Positions 1 through 8,800 of a stretch of DNA of 46,386 nucleotides are shown in pieces (position 1 is the first letter of the stretch; each line of letters starts with the position of its first letter). A model generated the notes under the pieces. That model had not been told where the DNA came from and did not search any database. It saw only the letters and a program-made list of their open reading frames with translations. Origin of the DNA: Acidobacteriota bacterium (lineage in GTDB: Bacteria > Acidobacteriota > Terriglobia > Terriglobales > Acidobacteriaceae). The stretch is taken from positions 1 through 46,386 of the forward strand of contig JAKAXU010000024.1 in NCBI GenBank assembly GCA_021816455.1, written 5' to 3'. The position numbers and the translations under genes are program-made.

Positions 1-75
1 ACGGATCACTTGTCGCCTGCGCTCATGCTGCGCTGCCGAACTCAACTTGCGTGCATCCTCTTGTTCCATATCCAT
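1..75 (-). CDS. N-terminus of an IS630-type transposase (runs off window edge)
   Basis: An open frame starts at ATG 75 (or ATG 69) and continues to base 1 without a stop. The 25 visible residues include DARKLS followed by AAQHERRRQVIR. This resembles the start of the winged helix-turn-helix domain of IS630-family transposases, which typically open with a D-A-R-x-L-S motif and an arginine-rich helix. It lies directly behind the point where the neighbouring PadR frame stops, so it looks like the element that broke that gene. Only the first helix is present, so the family call rests on a short motif and could be another HTH protein. Confidence 0.45.
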   Translation of the reverse strand, partial: MDMEQEDARKLSSAAQHERRRQVIR

Positions 76-120
76 TGGATGCGCCAAGATACACAAAGTC
101 GCAGTATTTATGGGCCGAAT

Positions 121-294
121 CTATAACCGCTGCAACGCGGTGAGAAGCGATCCGGGGTTCACTTTAAAGACCCCTCGCGATATTTGTTCGACACGTCTCG
201 AAATGCCAAACCCGTGCATGGGTTCCAGACTCACCGTCTTCAGAATAAGCATGTCGAGCGTACCTTGGATTACATCAGTGTTTGGTTGCTCCAT
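121..294 (-). pseudogene. PadR-family transcriptional regulator, 3'-truncated
   Basis: The 57 residues from ATG 294 match the N-terminal winged-helix half of PadR regulators: an IQGTLDMLILK start, then MHGFGISRRVEQISRG, then NPGSLLTALQRL. The family normally runs to about 105-115 aa, as in the intact copy at 28807..29148. Here a TAG stop follows directly after QRL, just where the recognition wing should continue. The next bases lead into the IS630-like frame at 1..75. The dimerisation helix is lost, so a functional repressor is unlikely. It lies downstream of the kinase gene in the same direction, with its own upstream dyad. Confidence 0.75.
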
Positions 295-321
295 AAACAG
301 CAACGCTATCGATCTCTACAT

Positions 322-346
322 ATGATTGTCAAGATGTGATAATCAT
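322..346. promoter_or_regulatory. Inverted repeat upstream of the broken padR gene
   Basis: ATGATT and AATCAT form perfect 6-bp arms separated by 13 bases, in an AT-rich stretch 28-52 bases upstream of the PadR ATG. PadR proteins usually bind AT-rich dyads in their own promoters, so this is a candidate auto-operator. It has not been compared with a measured site. Confidence 0.4.
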
Positions 347-486
347 AGGTAGACACTTCGCGACTTGGCCTGCCTGGCACTTTGTACCACCGAGATAGTT
401 CGTGTAAAGCAGCGTTGCGGCAAAATCAGCGCTACACAGAAGGCCGCAGCCAAAACACAAGCCAAAGGCAGGAAGAGTCCACGAGG

Positions 487-1845
487 TTATATCACTGGCA
501 GTCGCACAATCGCACGCGCACCGGTGTCTTCCTCGCGGTTGACGAGACGAATCTCTCCGCCGTGAGCACGGGCAATTTGTTGCGCCAGTACCAGTCCTAC
601 TCCGCTGCCTGTGGGCTTGGTGGTGTAGAAAGGAACAAAGAGATTTTCCGAATTTGCGATGCCCAGGCCGCGATCTTCTATGGTGACCAAGAGGCTCGAA
701 TCGTCGAGCTTCCAGTCGATGCGGACAGAGGACACGCCATTCGCCAGAGAAGCATCCGCGGCGTTGGCGAGGAGATTGATAAACATCTGTTCCAGTTGAT
801 CAGGGTCGGCGAGCATGTTGACATCGGGGCTTGCATCCGAATCGGGTGCCAATAGTACCGCAACGCGTTGCTCGAGCAATATCACCCGCTCCAGGAGTGG
901 CTTCACCGGAACCAGTTTGAGTTGTGGGGGCGGCAACTGAGCCAGCACACGATAAGACTGGACGAAGCGATGGAGCGTGTCGGCGCGACTCTCCATGACA
1001 CCAAGTCCTCGACGAAAATCGTTGAGGGCAACCTGGTCTCCGGACATTTGATCCATACGCGCCAGCAGACTGCCCGCAATGGACTTGATAGGAGCGAGCG
1101 AGTTGGAAATTTCGTGTCCAAGCACGCGGACCAGACGCTTCCACGCGGCCTGCTCCTCGTCAAGAAGCGGCAGGCTTACATCGGAGAGCAACAGTAGTGT
1201 ATGCGGAACTCCGTCCTGACGAAAGGCCGCCTTACGTAGAAGCCAGCGATTGGTCGTCACGCCGAAAGAGTGAAGGCTGGCGTCTGGCGCGGCGAGTAGA
1301 TCGCCAAGACCCAGTTCGCTGGCGCGGCGGCCAAAACAGCGAGCCTGAGGCAGGCCAAGCAACCGCGCTCCAGCATTATTTACAAGTTGGAGCATATCCT
1401 GGCGATCAAAGGCAAAGATGGGCGACTGCATCACCTCCAGGATGCGCGCCAGCAGGGCCGTCGCCTCGAGCGAACGTACGCGCTGCTTCTGCAAAAGATC
1501 TGCAAGAGCGTTGACCTCAGCGGCAAGTTCACCAAGCGCATCTTCAGAGCCTGCACCGCGCGCGCGAAACGAGTAATCACCCTCGCGCAACGAGGATACG
1601 ACATTGGAGAGCGTTTGCAACGAGCGGACGATGGCTTCGATCAGAGATGCAGAGACGAAACCGGAGTACAGCAGTAGACCGACTGCCACCAGCAACGCAA
1701 CCGCTGCCGAAATAACATGCTGCAAGACCAGAATTGCGTCAAGGAGTAGAGCAGGAATCGTCAGAAGCGCACAGAAGAACAAGACGCGACGAATCGCCGA
1801 GCGTTTATGCCCGCTTCGTGCCCGCACTGCGTTCTCATAACCCAT
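487..1845 (-). CDS. NtrY/NtrB-like sensor histidine kinase
   Basis: This inner-membrane kinase probably phosphorylates the sigma-54 activator encoded just upstream. Two hydrophobic segments (about residues 20-65) come first, with almost no periplasmic loop between them. A HAMP-like linker (about 65-120) and a PAS-like segment (about 130-225) follow. The HisKA box has GHEISNSLAPIKS with phospho-acceptor His near 244. The ATPase domain shows the N box INLLANAADA, G1 EDRGLGIA, F box FVPFYTTKP and G2 GSGVGLVLA. The open frame could begin at TTG 1854, but ATG 1845 is preferred. It overlaps the activator gene end by 11 bases, so the two are probably translationally coupled. The small sensor loop suggests it senses the membrane or cytoplasm rather than a periplasmic ligand. 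Confidence 0.9.
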   Translation of the reverse strand: MGYENAVRARSGHKRSAIRRVLFFCALLTIPALLLDAILVLQHVISAAVALLVAVGLLLYSGFVSASLIEAIVRSLQTLSNVVSSLREGDYSFRARGAGSEDALGELAAEVNALADLLQKQRVRSLEATALLARILEVMQSPIFAFDRQDMLQLVNNAGARLLGLPQARCFGRRASELGLGDLLAAPDASLHSFGVTTNRWLLRKAAFRQDGVPHTLLLLSDVSLPLLDEEQAAWKRLVRVLGHEISNSLAPIKSIAGSLLARMDQMSGDQVALNDFRRGLGVMESRADTLHRFVQSYRVLAQLPPPQLKLVPVKPLLERVILLEQRVAVLLAPDSDASPDVNMLADPDQLEQMFINLLANAADASLANGVSSVRIDWKLDDSSLLVTIEDRGLGIANSENLFVPFYTTKPTGSGVGLVLAQQIARAHGGEIRLVNREEDTGARAIVRLPVI

Positions 1846-3217
1846 ATTTTTCAATGCGACGATAGAGCGCCGCGCGGCTCAGGCCAAGAGCTTCCGCAGC
1901 CTGCGAGATATTGTTGTCACAACGGCGAAGCATCTTGCGAATGAGCAGAGCTTCCACCTCATCGACACTCATATTCTCGAGGCTCCCGCTATCGAAAGAA
2001 TGCGCGGAGTTGCGCGACGAGACAATAGCGAGATTTGTAAGGTCAATCTCATCTCCGCGACACAATAGCACAGCGCGCTCAATGGTGTGTTCGAATTCGC
2101 GCACGTTGCCAGGCCATGGATACTGCATCAAGTGTTGCATGGCTGCGGAAGAAAAGCCCGCGATCTGTTTGCGATAGCGAGCACAGTTGCGACTGAGAAA
2201 ATGCGCGGCTAACAAGGGAATATCTTCACATCGATCTCGCAATGCAGGCAGGTGAATCTCGACCGTGTTGATACGAAACAGCAGATCTTCGCGAAAGCCC
2301 CCATTCTTCGCTTCGAGTCGAAGATCGGCGTTGGTGGCGGAAAGCACCCGCACATCGACGCGTCGCGTTTGCGACGATCCTACTCGCTCCAGTTCTCCGG
2401 TCTCGAGCACACGCAGCAGTTTTGCTTGCTGACGCAGCGAGACGTTGGCAATTTCATCTAGAAAAAGCGTCCCTCCGTTCGCAAGTTCAAAGCGACCTAC
2501 GCGGTCTGCGCGCGCGTCGGTGAACGCTCCCTTGACGTGGCCGAAGATCTCGCTTTCGAAGGTGCCTTCCGGCAGGCCTCCTGCATTGACCGTGATCAGC
2601 GGCATGCGCGCACGCGCAGAGGCGGCATGCAGCAGTTTGGCGACAATCTCTTTCCCTGTGCCGTGCTCGCCGGTGATGAGCACGTTGGCGTCGGAGGGGC
2701 CCACCTGCGCAATAAGTTCAAGCACAGGCTGCATGGAGGGCGCGCCAGCAATAAACTCCGGCATTCCCTCGGCGCGAAGCAGTCGATTCTCGAGTTCCAA
2801 CTGACGAGCGCGGCGCAGTGCTCTGTGCAATTCAGCATGTACGCGGACAAGGCTGACCAGGCGCTCGTTTTCCCATGGCTTCTGGATGAAGTCCCGCGCG
2901 CCGCGCTTCATGGATTCAACTGCGAGGTCGATGTTGCCCCATGCTGTCATCACGATCACGGGTAGTCGAGAATCGATCTCTTGCAGACGCGTAAGCAGAT
3001 CAAGACCTTCCTTGCCCGAGGTGGTGTCGCGCGTAAAGTTGAGATCAATCAGCACCACATCGTAATTGCTGTGGCTCAGAGCATCGAGGAGCAGATGAGG
3101 TGATCGGACGCAATCCACATCGATGCCTTGCGGGCGCAGCAGAAGCTCGACCGCATCGAGAATATGCGGCTGGTCGTCGGCAACCAGAACCCTGAAATTG
3201 ATCTGCTGGTCTGAGAT
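1835..3217 (-). CDS. Sigma-54-dependent NtrC-family response regulator (apparent ATC start)
   Basis: This is a bacterial enhancer-binding protein of about 460 aa with receiver, AAA+ and Fis HTH domains. The receiver has VLVADDQPH (acid pocket), phospho-acceptor Asp in LIDLNFTRD and the conserved Lys in QKPW. The AAA+ domain has Walker A GEHGTGKE, a GAFTDA variant of the sigma-54 contact loop GAFTGA, and Walker [10 protein letters not shown]. The C-terminal HTH is [20 protein letters not shown]. The first conventional start, GTG 3118, would remove the acid pocket, while in-frame receiver sequence continues upstream. An ATC codon at 3217, 7 bases after a GGAG, sits where homologues usually begin (xSDQQ...). 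No in-frame ATG, GTG or TTG was found further upstream. It presumably activates the operon from the dyads at 18517..18556. Confidence 0.85.
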   Translation of the reverse strand: MSDQQINFRVLVADDQPHILDAVELLLRPQGIDVDCVRSPHLLLDALSHSNYDVVLIDLNFTRDTTSGKEGLDLLTRLQEIDSRLPVIVMTAWGNIDLAVESMKRGARDFIQKPWENERLVSLVRVHAELHRALRRARQLELENRLLRAEGMPEFIAGAPSMQPVLELIAQVGPSDANVLITGEHGTGKEIVAKLLHAASARARMPLITVNAGGLPEGTFESEIFGHVKGAFTDARADRVGRFELANGGTLFLDEIANVSLRQQAKLLRVLETGELERVGSSQTRRVDVRVLSATNADLRLEAKNGGFREDLLFRINTVEIHLPALRDRCEDIPLLAAHFLSRNCARYRKQIAGFSSAAMQHLMQYPWPGNVREFEHTIERAVLLCRGDEIDLTNLAIVSSRNSAHSFDSGSLENMSVDEVEALLIRKMLRRCDNNISQAAEALGLSRAALYRRIEKYGL

Positions 3218-3363
3218 GGCTTGTCTCCGGCGGTTTCGCTTCTGTCTTCCACATCTTAATCGCGGATGCGCAGAAGAGGCGATACTGCAACATTCGGTGA
3301 ATAAATTGCAAGTGGCTAGTGTGGGAACCAGCCATCGATATGGCGATCCAGCTTATTCGGATA

Positions 3364-5430
3364 TTACGGCGTACGAGTGACCACCCCTTGACGCGCATCG
3401 TCAATGGATACGCCCATTCGGACCAGAGTCTCTCCAGTGGCTCGATCAATATCAACCTTAGCCTTTTCGTATGCAGTTTTAGCCGCCCCGAGGGTGGACT
3501 CGGCGATGGCCAGCGCGTGCTCCGCAACCAGCGTGTCGTAACTGGACATGGCACCCAGTTTTTGCTCCTGTTGGGCGATATCAAAGGTTCGCTGCGCAAG
3601 GTCACGTGCCTTCTGCGCGGCATCCACACGAGCGAGCGCTTGTTGCAAAGAGAATTGTGAGTTCCTTACGTCGAAGCGAATGCTCTTTTTCTGTTCTTCA
3701 AACGTGATCTGGCGTTGTCTGTATTCAAGCGAGGCGCGAAACTGGTCTGCTTTTGCAACGCGATTACGGAGATTGATGGAGAGATTGACTCCGAACTGGT
3801 ACTCCGGCGAGGAGTAATTGAAGGTGTTCTGGAACATGCTGCCAAATCCTGTTGGGAGATTGGACGTGCATTCGCTGCTACCCAGTGTGCAAAACGAGTT
3901 TTGCGGTCCGGCGATGCCCGCGCCAGCATACAGTCCGTACACGTTCAACGTCGGAAGCAACTCGCTGTTGATCGATTTCAGGCTCATCTGCGCCACCTGC
4001 ATGGCGATCTCGTCTTCCACCACATCGGGACGGTTTTTCTCCGCTTCCGCAATCAGGTCATCGATGGATCGGGTTGCATCCGGGTCAGGCGGCCCGACGC
4101 GATCCAGTGGAATCACTGGCATGGTGTCGATCAGCGGATCGTCGGTTTTGGTAATTGCGTTCTCGAGCAGAAGCTGATTCAGTCGGAGAGTTGCACGCGA
4201 GATCGTCAGGTCACCTTCACTGTTAGCCACATCGGACTGATCCTTCATCACCTGAATTGCCGGAATGGCATTCAGGCGCAGTTCTTTTTCATCGTTTTCG
4301 AGGGTCTTTTGCGCAAAGGCAAGGGAACGTTCCTTCACTTGTTCATCGTCATAGGCATTTACGAGATCCCAGTAGATGTTTTCGAGTTGGGTGACGGTGG
4401 CCACGACCTGCGCACGAAAGGCGAGATCGGTGATCTGCAGATTCTTTTTCGCGATGTGGATATAGCGTTCGTTAGTGGACAGGCCAAATCCTGCCAGCAA
4501 CTGTTGCGTGACGATGAGTTGAAAATTGGAATAGAGTGTTGGATTGATGGCCTCGTAGGGGCTGTTGTTGGCAAATCGCTGCCCCAGGTAATTGACGGTG
4601 ACGCTGGTCCCGAGCGCAAACGACTGGGTGTAGTTGGCAAGAGCCTCAATGGTGTTCTGCTCAAAGGTGGGCACGCCAATCTGGAAGACGTTTCCCTCCT
4701 GTGTAGTGTTGTGATCGAGATAGCCTTTGAAATTGAGATACGGATCAAAGGAGCTGACGGAGGTTCCCGCACCGAGTGTGGAAGTGACGATACCACCGGC
4801 TCCCGCAGCCGCCGAGCCGGAGTTTGCCGCGCTGGAACCGGCGTTGGAAGAGCCGAAACCGCCCTGGGTCGATCCCTGCACGATGCCCGCATTGACACCA
4901 TGGACTCTGCCTCCGGCGCGGGTACGCGCGTAGTCGGTTTGTGCAATGGGAAAGTTGTAGCGAAAGTACGCAAGATCGAGATTATTTTCGATGGCCAGCG
5001 AAATTGCGTCGCGCAGCGAGACATAAAGCTTTCCATCACGGATGAGCGAATAAAGCCGGGGAGAGTTGTTCAGGTCGAGCGGCGGCGCATTGCTGGAGAT
5101 ATAGGGCGAAAAAGGATTGTGTGAGTGGGGAAGATCCACGTGAAAGGCGTGTTGCGGCGGCATCGCAGTGGTCTTCTGTCGCAGAAGCTCGGCAAGAGAC
5201 ACCTGTGAGCTGCTTGCGCCGTTAGCTGGTGGGTTGGGCGCTTCCGGCACCGCAGAGGGAGCAGAATTATTCGAAGGACTGAGGGGCTGCACCTGCTGAG
5301 ATGGCTGAGGTTTACTCGCATTGGAGGCAGTCTGCGCGCGGGCCGGACTGCTCGGGAAAAGCGCAGCACAGAAGGCGGCAATCAGAATGAACGAGGGCGG
5401 AAACAGCGGACGCAATGAGTGGGTGTTCAT
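3364..5430 (-). CDS. TolC-family outer membrane efflux protein
   Basis: A 688-aa outer membrane channel component for the tripartite pump encoded upstream. A Sec signal peptide covers about residues 1-32 (FILIAAFCAALF, then SSPARAQ). An unusual Pro/Ser/Asn-rich linker (about 33-100) precedes two outer-membrane-efflux repeats rich in amphipathic helix, for example the Q-rich segments near residues 340-420 and 580-680. At 688 aa it is longer than the usual 420-500 aa; the excess is the linker and a Gly/Ala/Ser-rich insert near residue 190. ATG 5430 is preferred over an upstream in-frame start because the signal peptide begins there. The ATG also overlaps the stop of the preceding ATPase (ATGA), which implies translational coupling. 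Confidence 0.88.
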   Translation of the reverse strand: MNTHSLRPLFPPSFILIAAFCAALFPSSPARAQTASNASKPQPSQQVQPLSPSNNSAPSAVPEAPNPPANGASSSQVSLAELLRQKTTAMPPQHAFHVDLPHSHNPFSPYISSNAPPLDLNNSPRLYSLIRDGKLYVSLRDAISLAIENNLDLAYFRYNFPIAQTDYARTRAGGRVHGVNAGIVQGSTQGGFGSSNAGSSAANSGSAAAGAGGIVTSTLGAGTSVSSFDPYLNFKGYLDHNTTQEGNVFQIGVPTFEQNTIEALANYTQSFALGTSVTVNYLGQRFANNSPYEAINPTLYSNFQLIVTQQLLAGFGLSTNERYIHIAKKNLQITDLAFRAQVVATVTQLENIYWDLVNAYDDEQVKERSLAFAQKTLENDEKELRLNAIPAIQVMKDQSDVANSEGDLTISRATLRLNQLLLENAITKTDDPLIDTMPVIPLDRVGPPDPDATRSIDDLIAEAEKNRPDVVEDEIAMQVAQMSLKSINSELLPTLNVYGLYAGAGIAGPQNSFCTLGSSECTSNLPTGFGSMFQNTFNYSSPEYQFGVNLSINLRNRVAKADQFRASLEYRQRQITFEEQKKSIRFDVRNSQFSLQQALARVDAAQKARDLAQRTFDIAQQEQKLGAMSSYDTLVAEHALAIAESTLGAAKTAYEKAKVDIDRATGETLVRMGVSIDDARQGVVTRTP

Positions 5431-6131
5431 TCCGAGACGACCTCCTGGGCCTTGCCGGAAAGCGCTTCGTCGCGCGTCATCCATCCATCGCGCAATTCGA
5501 GAACTCGTGTTCCGTAGCGTGCGTTTTCTTCCGAATGCGTCACCTGCACAATGGTGGTTCCTGCATGATTCAACTCGCGGAAAAGCTCCATGATCTCGCG
5601 CGCCTGAGTCGAGTGCAGATTGCCGGTTGGCTCGTCGGCCAGCAGCAGCGCGGGCGCATGGACCACCGCGCGCGCAATGCCCACCAGTTGCTGCTGACCG
5701 CCCGAAAGCTGCGAAGGAAACAGGTCTTTCTTGGCGACAATCTGGAACCGGTCCAGAATCTCCGCCACCATGCCCTGACGATCCCTTGCGGGTAGATTCT
5801 TGTAAGAGAGCGGAAGATCAATATTCTCCGCGACCGTAAGATCGTCGAGCAGATGGTAGCTCTGGAAGACCATGCCGATGCGCTCGCGCGCCAGATCGCC
5901 GCGCTGCTTGCGGTTCAGCTTGTGCGCTGGCGTTTCACCAAACCAGTACTCGCCCAGCCAGCCGTCATCGAGCAGCGCAAGCACATTGAGCAGTGAGGAT
6001 TTGCCCGCTCCCGATGGACCCATGATGGTGACAAACTCGCCCGCGCGGATGGTGAGGCCAATGCGGCGAAGCACCCAGGTTTCCGTGTGTCCAGTCTTGT
6101 AACTGCGTTCCACATTTTTCAGTTCGATCAT
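5427..6131 (-). CDS. MacB/LolD-type ABC transporter ATPase (second copy)
   Basis: A 234-aa nucleotide-binding subunit for an FtsX-type permease. It shows Walker A GPSGAGKS (38-45), a Q-loop in GMVFQSYHLL, signature LSGGQQQL, Walker B LLLADEPTGN and the switch His in VTHSEEN. Two positions differ from the family norm: the signature ends in Leu instead of Arg, and the D-loop reads NLH instead of NLD. A changed D-loop Asp could slow or uncouple ATP hydrolysis, though many such variants work. ATG 6131 is used rather than an in-frame upstream start. The gene follows an ADOP permease by 28 bases and overlaps the TolC gene by 4 bases. Confidence 0.9.
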   Translation of the reverse strand: MIELKNVERSYKTGHTETWVLRRIGLTIRAGEFVTIMGPSGAGKSSLLNVLALLDDGWLGEYWFGETPAHKLNRKQRGDLARERIGMVFQSYHLLDDLTVAENIDLPLSYKNLPARDRQGMVAEILDRFQIVAKKDLFPSQLSGGQQQLVGIARAVVHAPALLLADEPTGNLHSTQAREIMELFRELNHAGTTIVQVTHSEENARYGTRVLELRDGWMTRDEALSGKAQEVVSE

Positions 6132-6159
6132 AACTATTCCATCTCTCCAAATCTCTGAA

Positions 6160-8721
6160 TTATTCACTTCTCAGCGCCTGCATGGGTTCAATGGATGCTG
6201 CGCGGCGCGCGGGAATCAAGCCGGCAATAAGTGCCGCGGCAGAAAGCGCAAGCGTGGCGCAGAGCAGCGGTACCGGATCGTATGCGTGCACGCTGTAAAG
6301 CTGGCTGGCGATGAGGCGTCCGAAGAGCAGCGCGGCGGGAAGGCCGAGAGCCAGTCCAAAGGCAAGTTGGGTGAGAACTCCGCGAAGCACGAGACGGAGA
6401 ACGCTTGAGCGGCTCGCGCCGAGCGCCATTCGGATACCGATTTCGCTCGTTCGTTGCGCGACGAAGTAGGACATGACACCGTAGAGTCCGATGGCTGCCA
6501 GCAGAAGCGCGAGTATACCGAAGAAAAGCGAGAGCCGCGCGAGCAGACGATCCTGCGAGAAGTTGCCAGCAACCTGATCTCCAAAAGAGCGAAGATCGCG
6601 CACGGTCAGATTGGGATCAATGTCGGAAAGCGTGTGTCGGATCAGGCTATTGACGTCCGCTGGTGGATGGTCAAAGTCGAAGACCAGGGCATTCATGTCC
6701 ATGGATTGCAGCTCAATCGTACTCATCATAGGGTCGGTATACCCCATGAACCGTTGGCTGAGTGGACGCAGAAAGACAGGACGCACGAGATCGCGCGGGT
6801 TGTTCATCTTGAAGTCGCGAAAGACGCCAACAATCTGAAAGGAGCCGGAGTACTTTGGATCGCCGATGCCGAAATGCTGGCCGATGGGGTTCTGGTTGGG
6901 GAAGAACTTTTTGGCAAAGGTCTCATTCACCACTGCAACCTGCGGCGAAGCGGCCGTGTCCTGCGTGCTAAGGTTGCGGCCGCGCACAATTGGCACTCCG
7001 ATCGAATCGAGAAAGCCTGTGCTGACCCGCTCCCAGGTGGAACCGCAGTTGTCGCCGTGCCGTGGCGCGGGATGGCCCTGCTGGATGACGCATTCGCCCC
7101 AGTTGTCCCCTTCAAGGGGGCTGTACATGGCAAGGCTGACGTGGGCCATGCCAGGCAATGCCGAGAACCGCTCCTCGATCTCACGATAGAGTGCGGCTAG
7201 CCGATCAACGGTATAACCCGCGCCCTCCGGATCGAAGTGCGCCACGTAACGGCTTGCAGTGACGACGCCCAGGTTCTGATGCTCCAGATTGAGCAAGGAA
7301 CGAGTGGTGAGTACAGCTCCGGAAAGCAGGATGACGGAGAGCGCCGCCTGAAGGATGACCAGCGACTTCTGCGGCAGCGTTGTTCGATCGCGCGTGCTGC
7401 GGTTGGCTCCGCGCAGCGCATCGGCCGGTTGTGCGTGGGAAGACAGCCAGGCTGGGCCGAAGCCAAAGAGTATCCCGGTGCAGACCGAGACGCCGAATGC
7501 AAAGGCGAGCACCGGCAACGAGGGAGATGCGCTGAAGGGCAGGTTGATCGCGTCAGGAAACGCAAGCGCGAGAATCATCTTACTGCCCGCATAGGCGATG
7601 CCCAGCCCGACGGTGCCACCGAAGAGGCTGAGCAGCACACACTCAGTGAGTATCTGGCGGATAATCCGTCCGCGCGCCGCACCGAGCGAGACCCGCAGCG
7701 CAATTTCAGCGCGGCGCGTGGTTGCGCGGGCCAACATCAGGTTGGCAATGTTGGCGCAGGTGATGAGCAGCACGACCAGCGACAGGATCATCAGCAGGCG
7801 CAGGTCTTTTCCGGTCTGCTGCTGCAGGTTTTGTATGCCGCCGCCCGCCGGAGTAAGCACGACGTGCATCCTGGGGATAAGCGTAGCGCCGCCATTGGCC
7901 GTGAGCGTGGGGCGCGTGGCCAGCCACTGCCGCAGAGTTGCGGAGAGCCGCTGCTGGAGCGCGGGCAGATTGACTCCGGGGCGAATGCGCCCGACAAGAT
8001 AGAGCCAGGTGGTTTCAGGGTGAAGCAGTATCGTAGTCTCCGCGCCGTCCACATACGGCTCGGTGTTGAGCGGCATCCAGAAGTCGGCAGGATTGTCGGT
8101 GACCCGGTCACCAAAGAAACCGGGCGGCGCGACGCCGATCACGGTGAATGGATGGGTCTGGATGTAGATGGTAGAGCCGACAATGGCCGGGTCAGAAGCG
8201 TACTCCCCCTGCCAGGCTCGATAACTGAGAACTATGGCGGGCGCGGCGGCGGGCATGTCATCGGAGTCGGAAAAGAGTCGTCCGGCAAAAGGAACGATGC
8301 CAAGCGTGTGAAAGAAATTGCCGGAGACGAACTCGCCGGTCAGGAATTTTGCCGCCGCATTGCCCCGCCGTACATTCCAGCCTCCGAAACCAGCCTGAAG
8401 TGCGGCGAGGCTTTGGAACTCGGGCGAGGATGACTTCAAGTGCTGGTAGAGATCAAAGGAGAAAATGGAGAAGTCGCCCGTGTCGGAAGCGCTTCCGGGA
8501 AAGCCACCCTCGACACAGCACTGATCGTCGTCGCCGATGCGGTAAAGCTGCGCGGAATCGGCAACCGGGAGCGAGCGCAGCAGAATGCTCTGCACCAGCG
8601 TGAAGATGGCGGTGTTTGCGCCGATGCCCAGCGCCAGCGTCACAATGACGGTGAAAGTAAACCCCGGTGCCTTGCGCAACTGGCGCGCTGCGTAGCGAAT
8701 GTCCTGAAAGAAAGAATGCAT
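6160..8721 (-). CDS. ADOP-type FtsX/MacB permease 1
   Basis: An 853-aa inner-membrane permease with duplicated modules. The first transmembrane helix is near residues 22-45 ([14 protein letters not shown]). A large periplasmic MacB-PCD-like domain extends to about 305. A helix bundle follows around 308-390, with CANIANLMLARATTRRAEIALRVSLGAAR at its core (quoted only as landmarks: CANIANLML and EIALRVSLGAAR). A second periplasmic domain and a terminal bundle (SEIGIRMALGASR) end in [16 protein letters not shown]. MacB has a fused ATPase; this protein does not, so it depends on a separate ATPase such as its neighbours. Presumed substrates are peptides, lipids or drugs, with no direct evidence. 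It is fourth and last in a tandem permease array. Confidence 0.88.
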   Translation of the reverse strand: MHSFFQDIRYAARQLRKAPGFTFTVIVTLALGIGANTAIFTLVQSILLRSLPVADSAQLYRIGDDDQCCVEGGFPGSASDTGDFSIFSFDLYQHLKSSSPEFQSLAALQAGFGGWNVRRGNAAAKFLTGEFVSGNFFHTLGIVPFAGRLFSDSDDMPAAAPAIVLSYRAWQGEYASDPAIVGSTIYIQTHPFTVIGVAPPGFFGDRVTDNPADFWMPLNTEPYVDGAETTILLHPETTWLYLVGRIRPGVNLPALQQRLSATLRQWLATRPTLTANGGATLIPRMHVVLTPAGGGIQNLQQQTGKDLRLLMILSLVVLLITCANIANLMLARATTRRAEIALRVSLGAARGRIIRQILTECVLLSLFGGTVGLGIAYAGSKMILALAFPDAINLPFSASPSLPVLAFAFGVSVCTGILFGFGPAWLSSHAQPADALRGANRSTRDRTTLPQKSLVILQAALSVILLSGAVLTTRSLLNLEHQNLGVVTASRYVAHFDPEGAGYTVDRLAALYREIEERFSALPGMAHVSLAMYSPLEGDNWGECVIQQGHPAPRHGDNCGSTWERVSTGFLDSIGVPIVRGRNLSTQDTAASPQVAVVNETFAKKFFPNQNPIGQHFGIGDPKYSGSFQIVGVFRDFKMNNPRDLVRPVFLRPLSQRFMGYTDPMMSTIELQSMDMNALVFDFDHPPADVNSLIRHTLSDIDPNLTVRDLRSFGDQVAGNFSQDRLLARLSLFFGILALLLAAIGLYGVMSYFVAQRTSEIGIRMALGASRSSVLRLVLRGVLTQLAFGLALGLPAALLFGRLIASQLYSVHAYDPVPLLCATLALSAAALIAGLIPARRAASIEPMQALRSE

Positions 8722-8800
8722 CGCGGTGGTTCTCCGTTTCGTTTCAAAATCCGGTTTGCCTATTCGCTTCTCAGCGCCTGCATGGGATCAATCGATGCCG
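8718..8800. repeat. Permease-junction repeat, copy A
   Basis: This stretch spans the start of one permease, the 38-base gap and the end of the next. It is nearly identical to 11278..11361 and 13794..13877. Shared landmarks are TGCATCGCGGTGGTTCTCC, GCCTATTCGCTTCTCA and GGGATCAATCGATGCCG. It marks tandem duplication of permease genes and is a potential recombination point. Confidence 0.8.

Noticed and set aside
371..387. TGGCAC on the plus strand downstream of the kinase gene
   Set aside because: The matching TTGCA half of a sigma-54 promoter is missing at the required spacing.
3715..5124. 469-codon open frame on the plus strand
   Set aside because: It is antisense to the TolC-family gene, has no domain, and results from the GC-rich codon pattern of the real gene.
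7237..8433. 398-codon open frame on the plus strand
   Set aside because: It lies wholly antisense to ADOP permease 1 and has the skewed Arg/Gly/Glu composition of a shadow frame.
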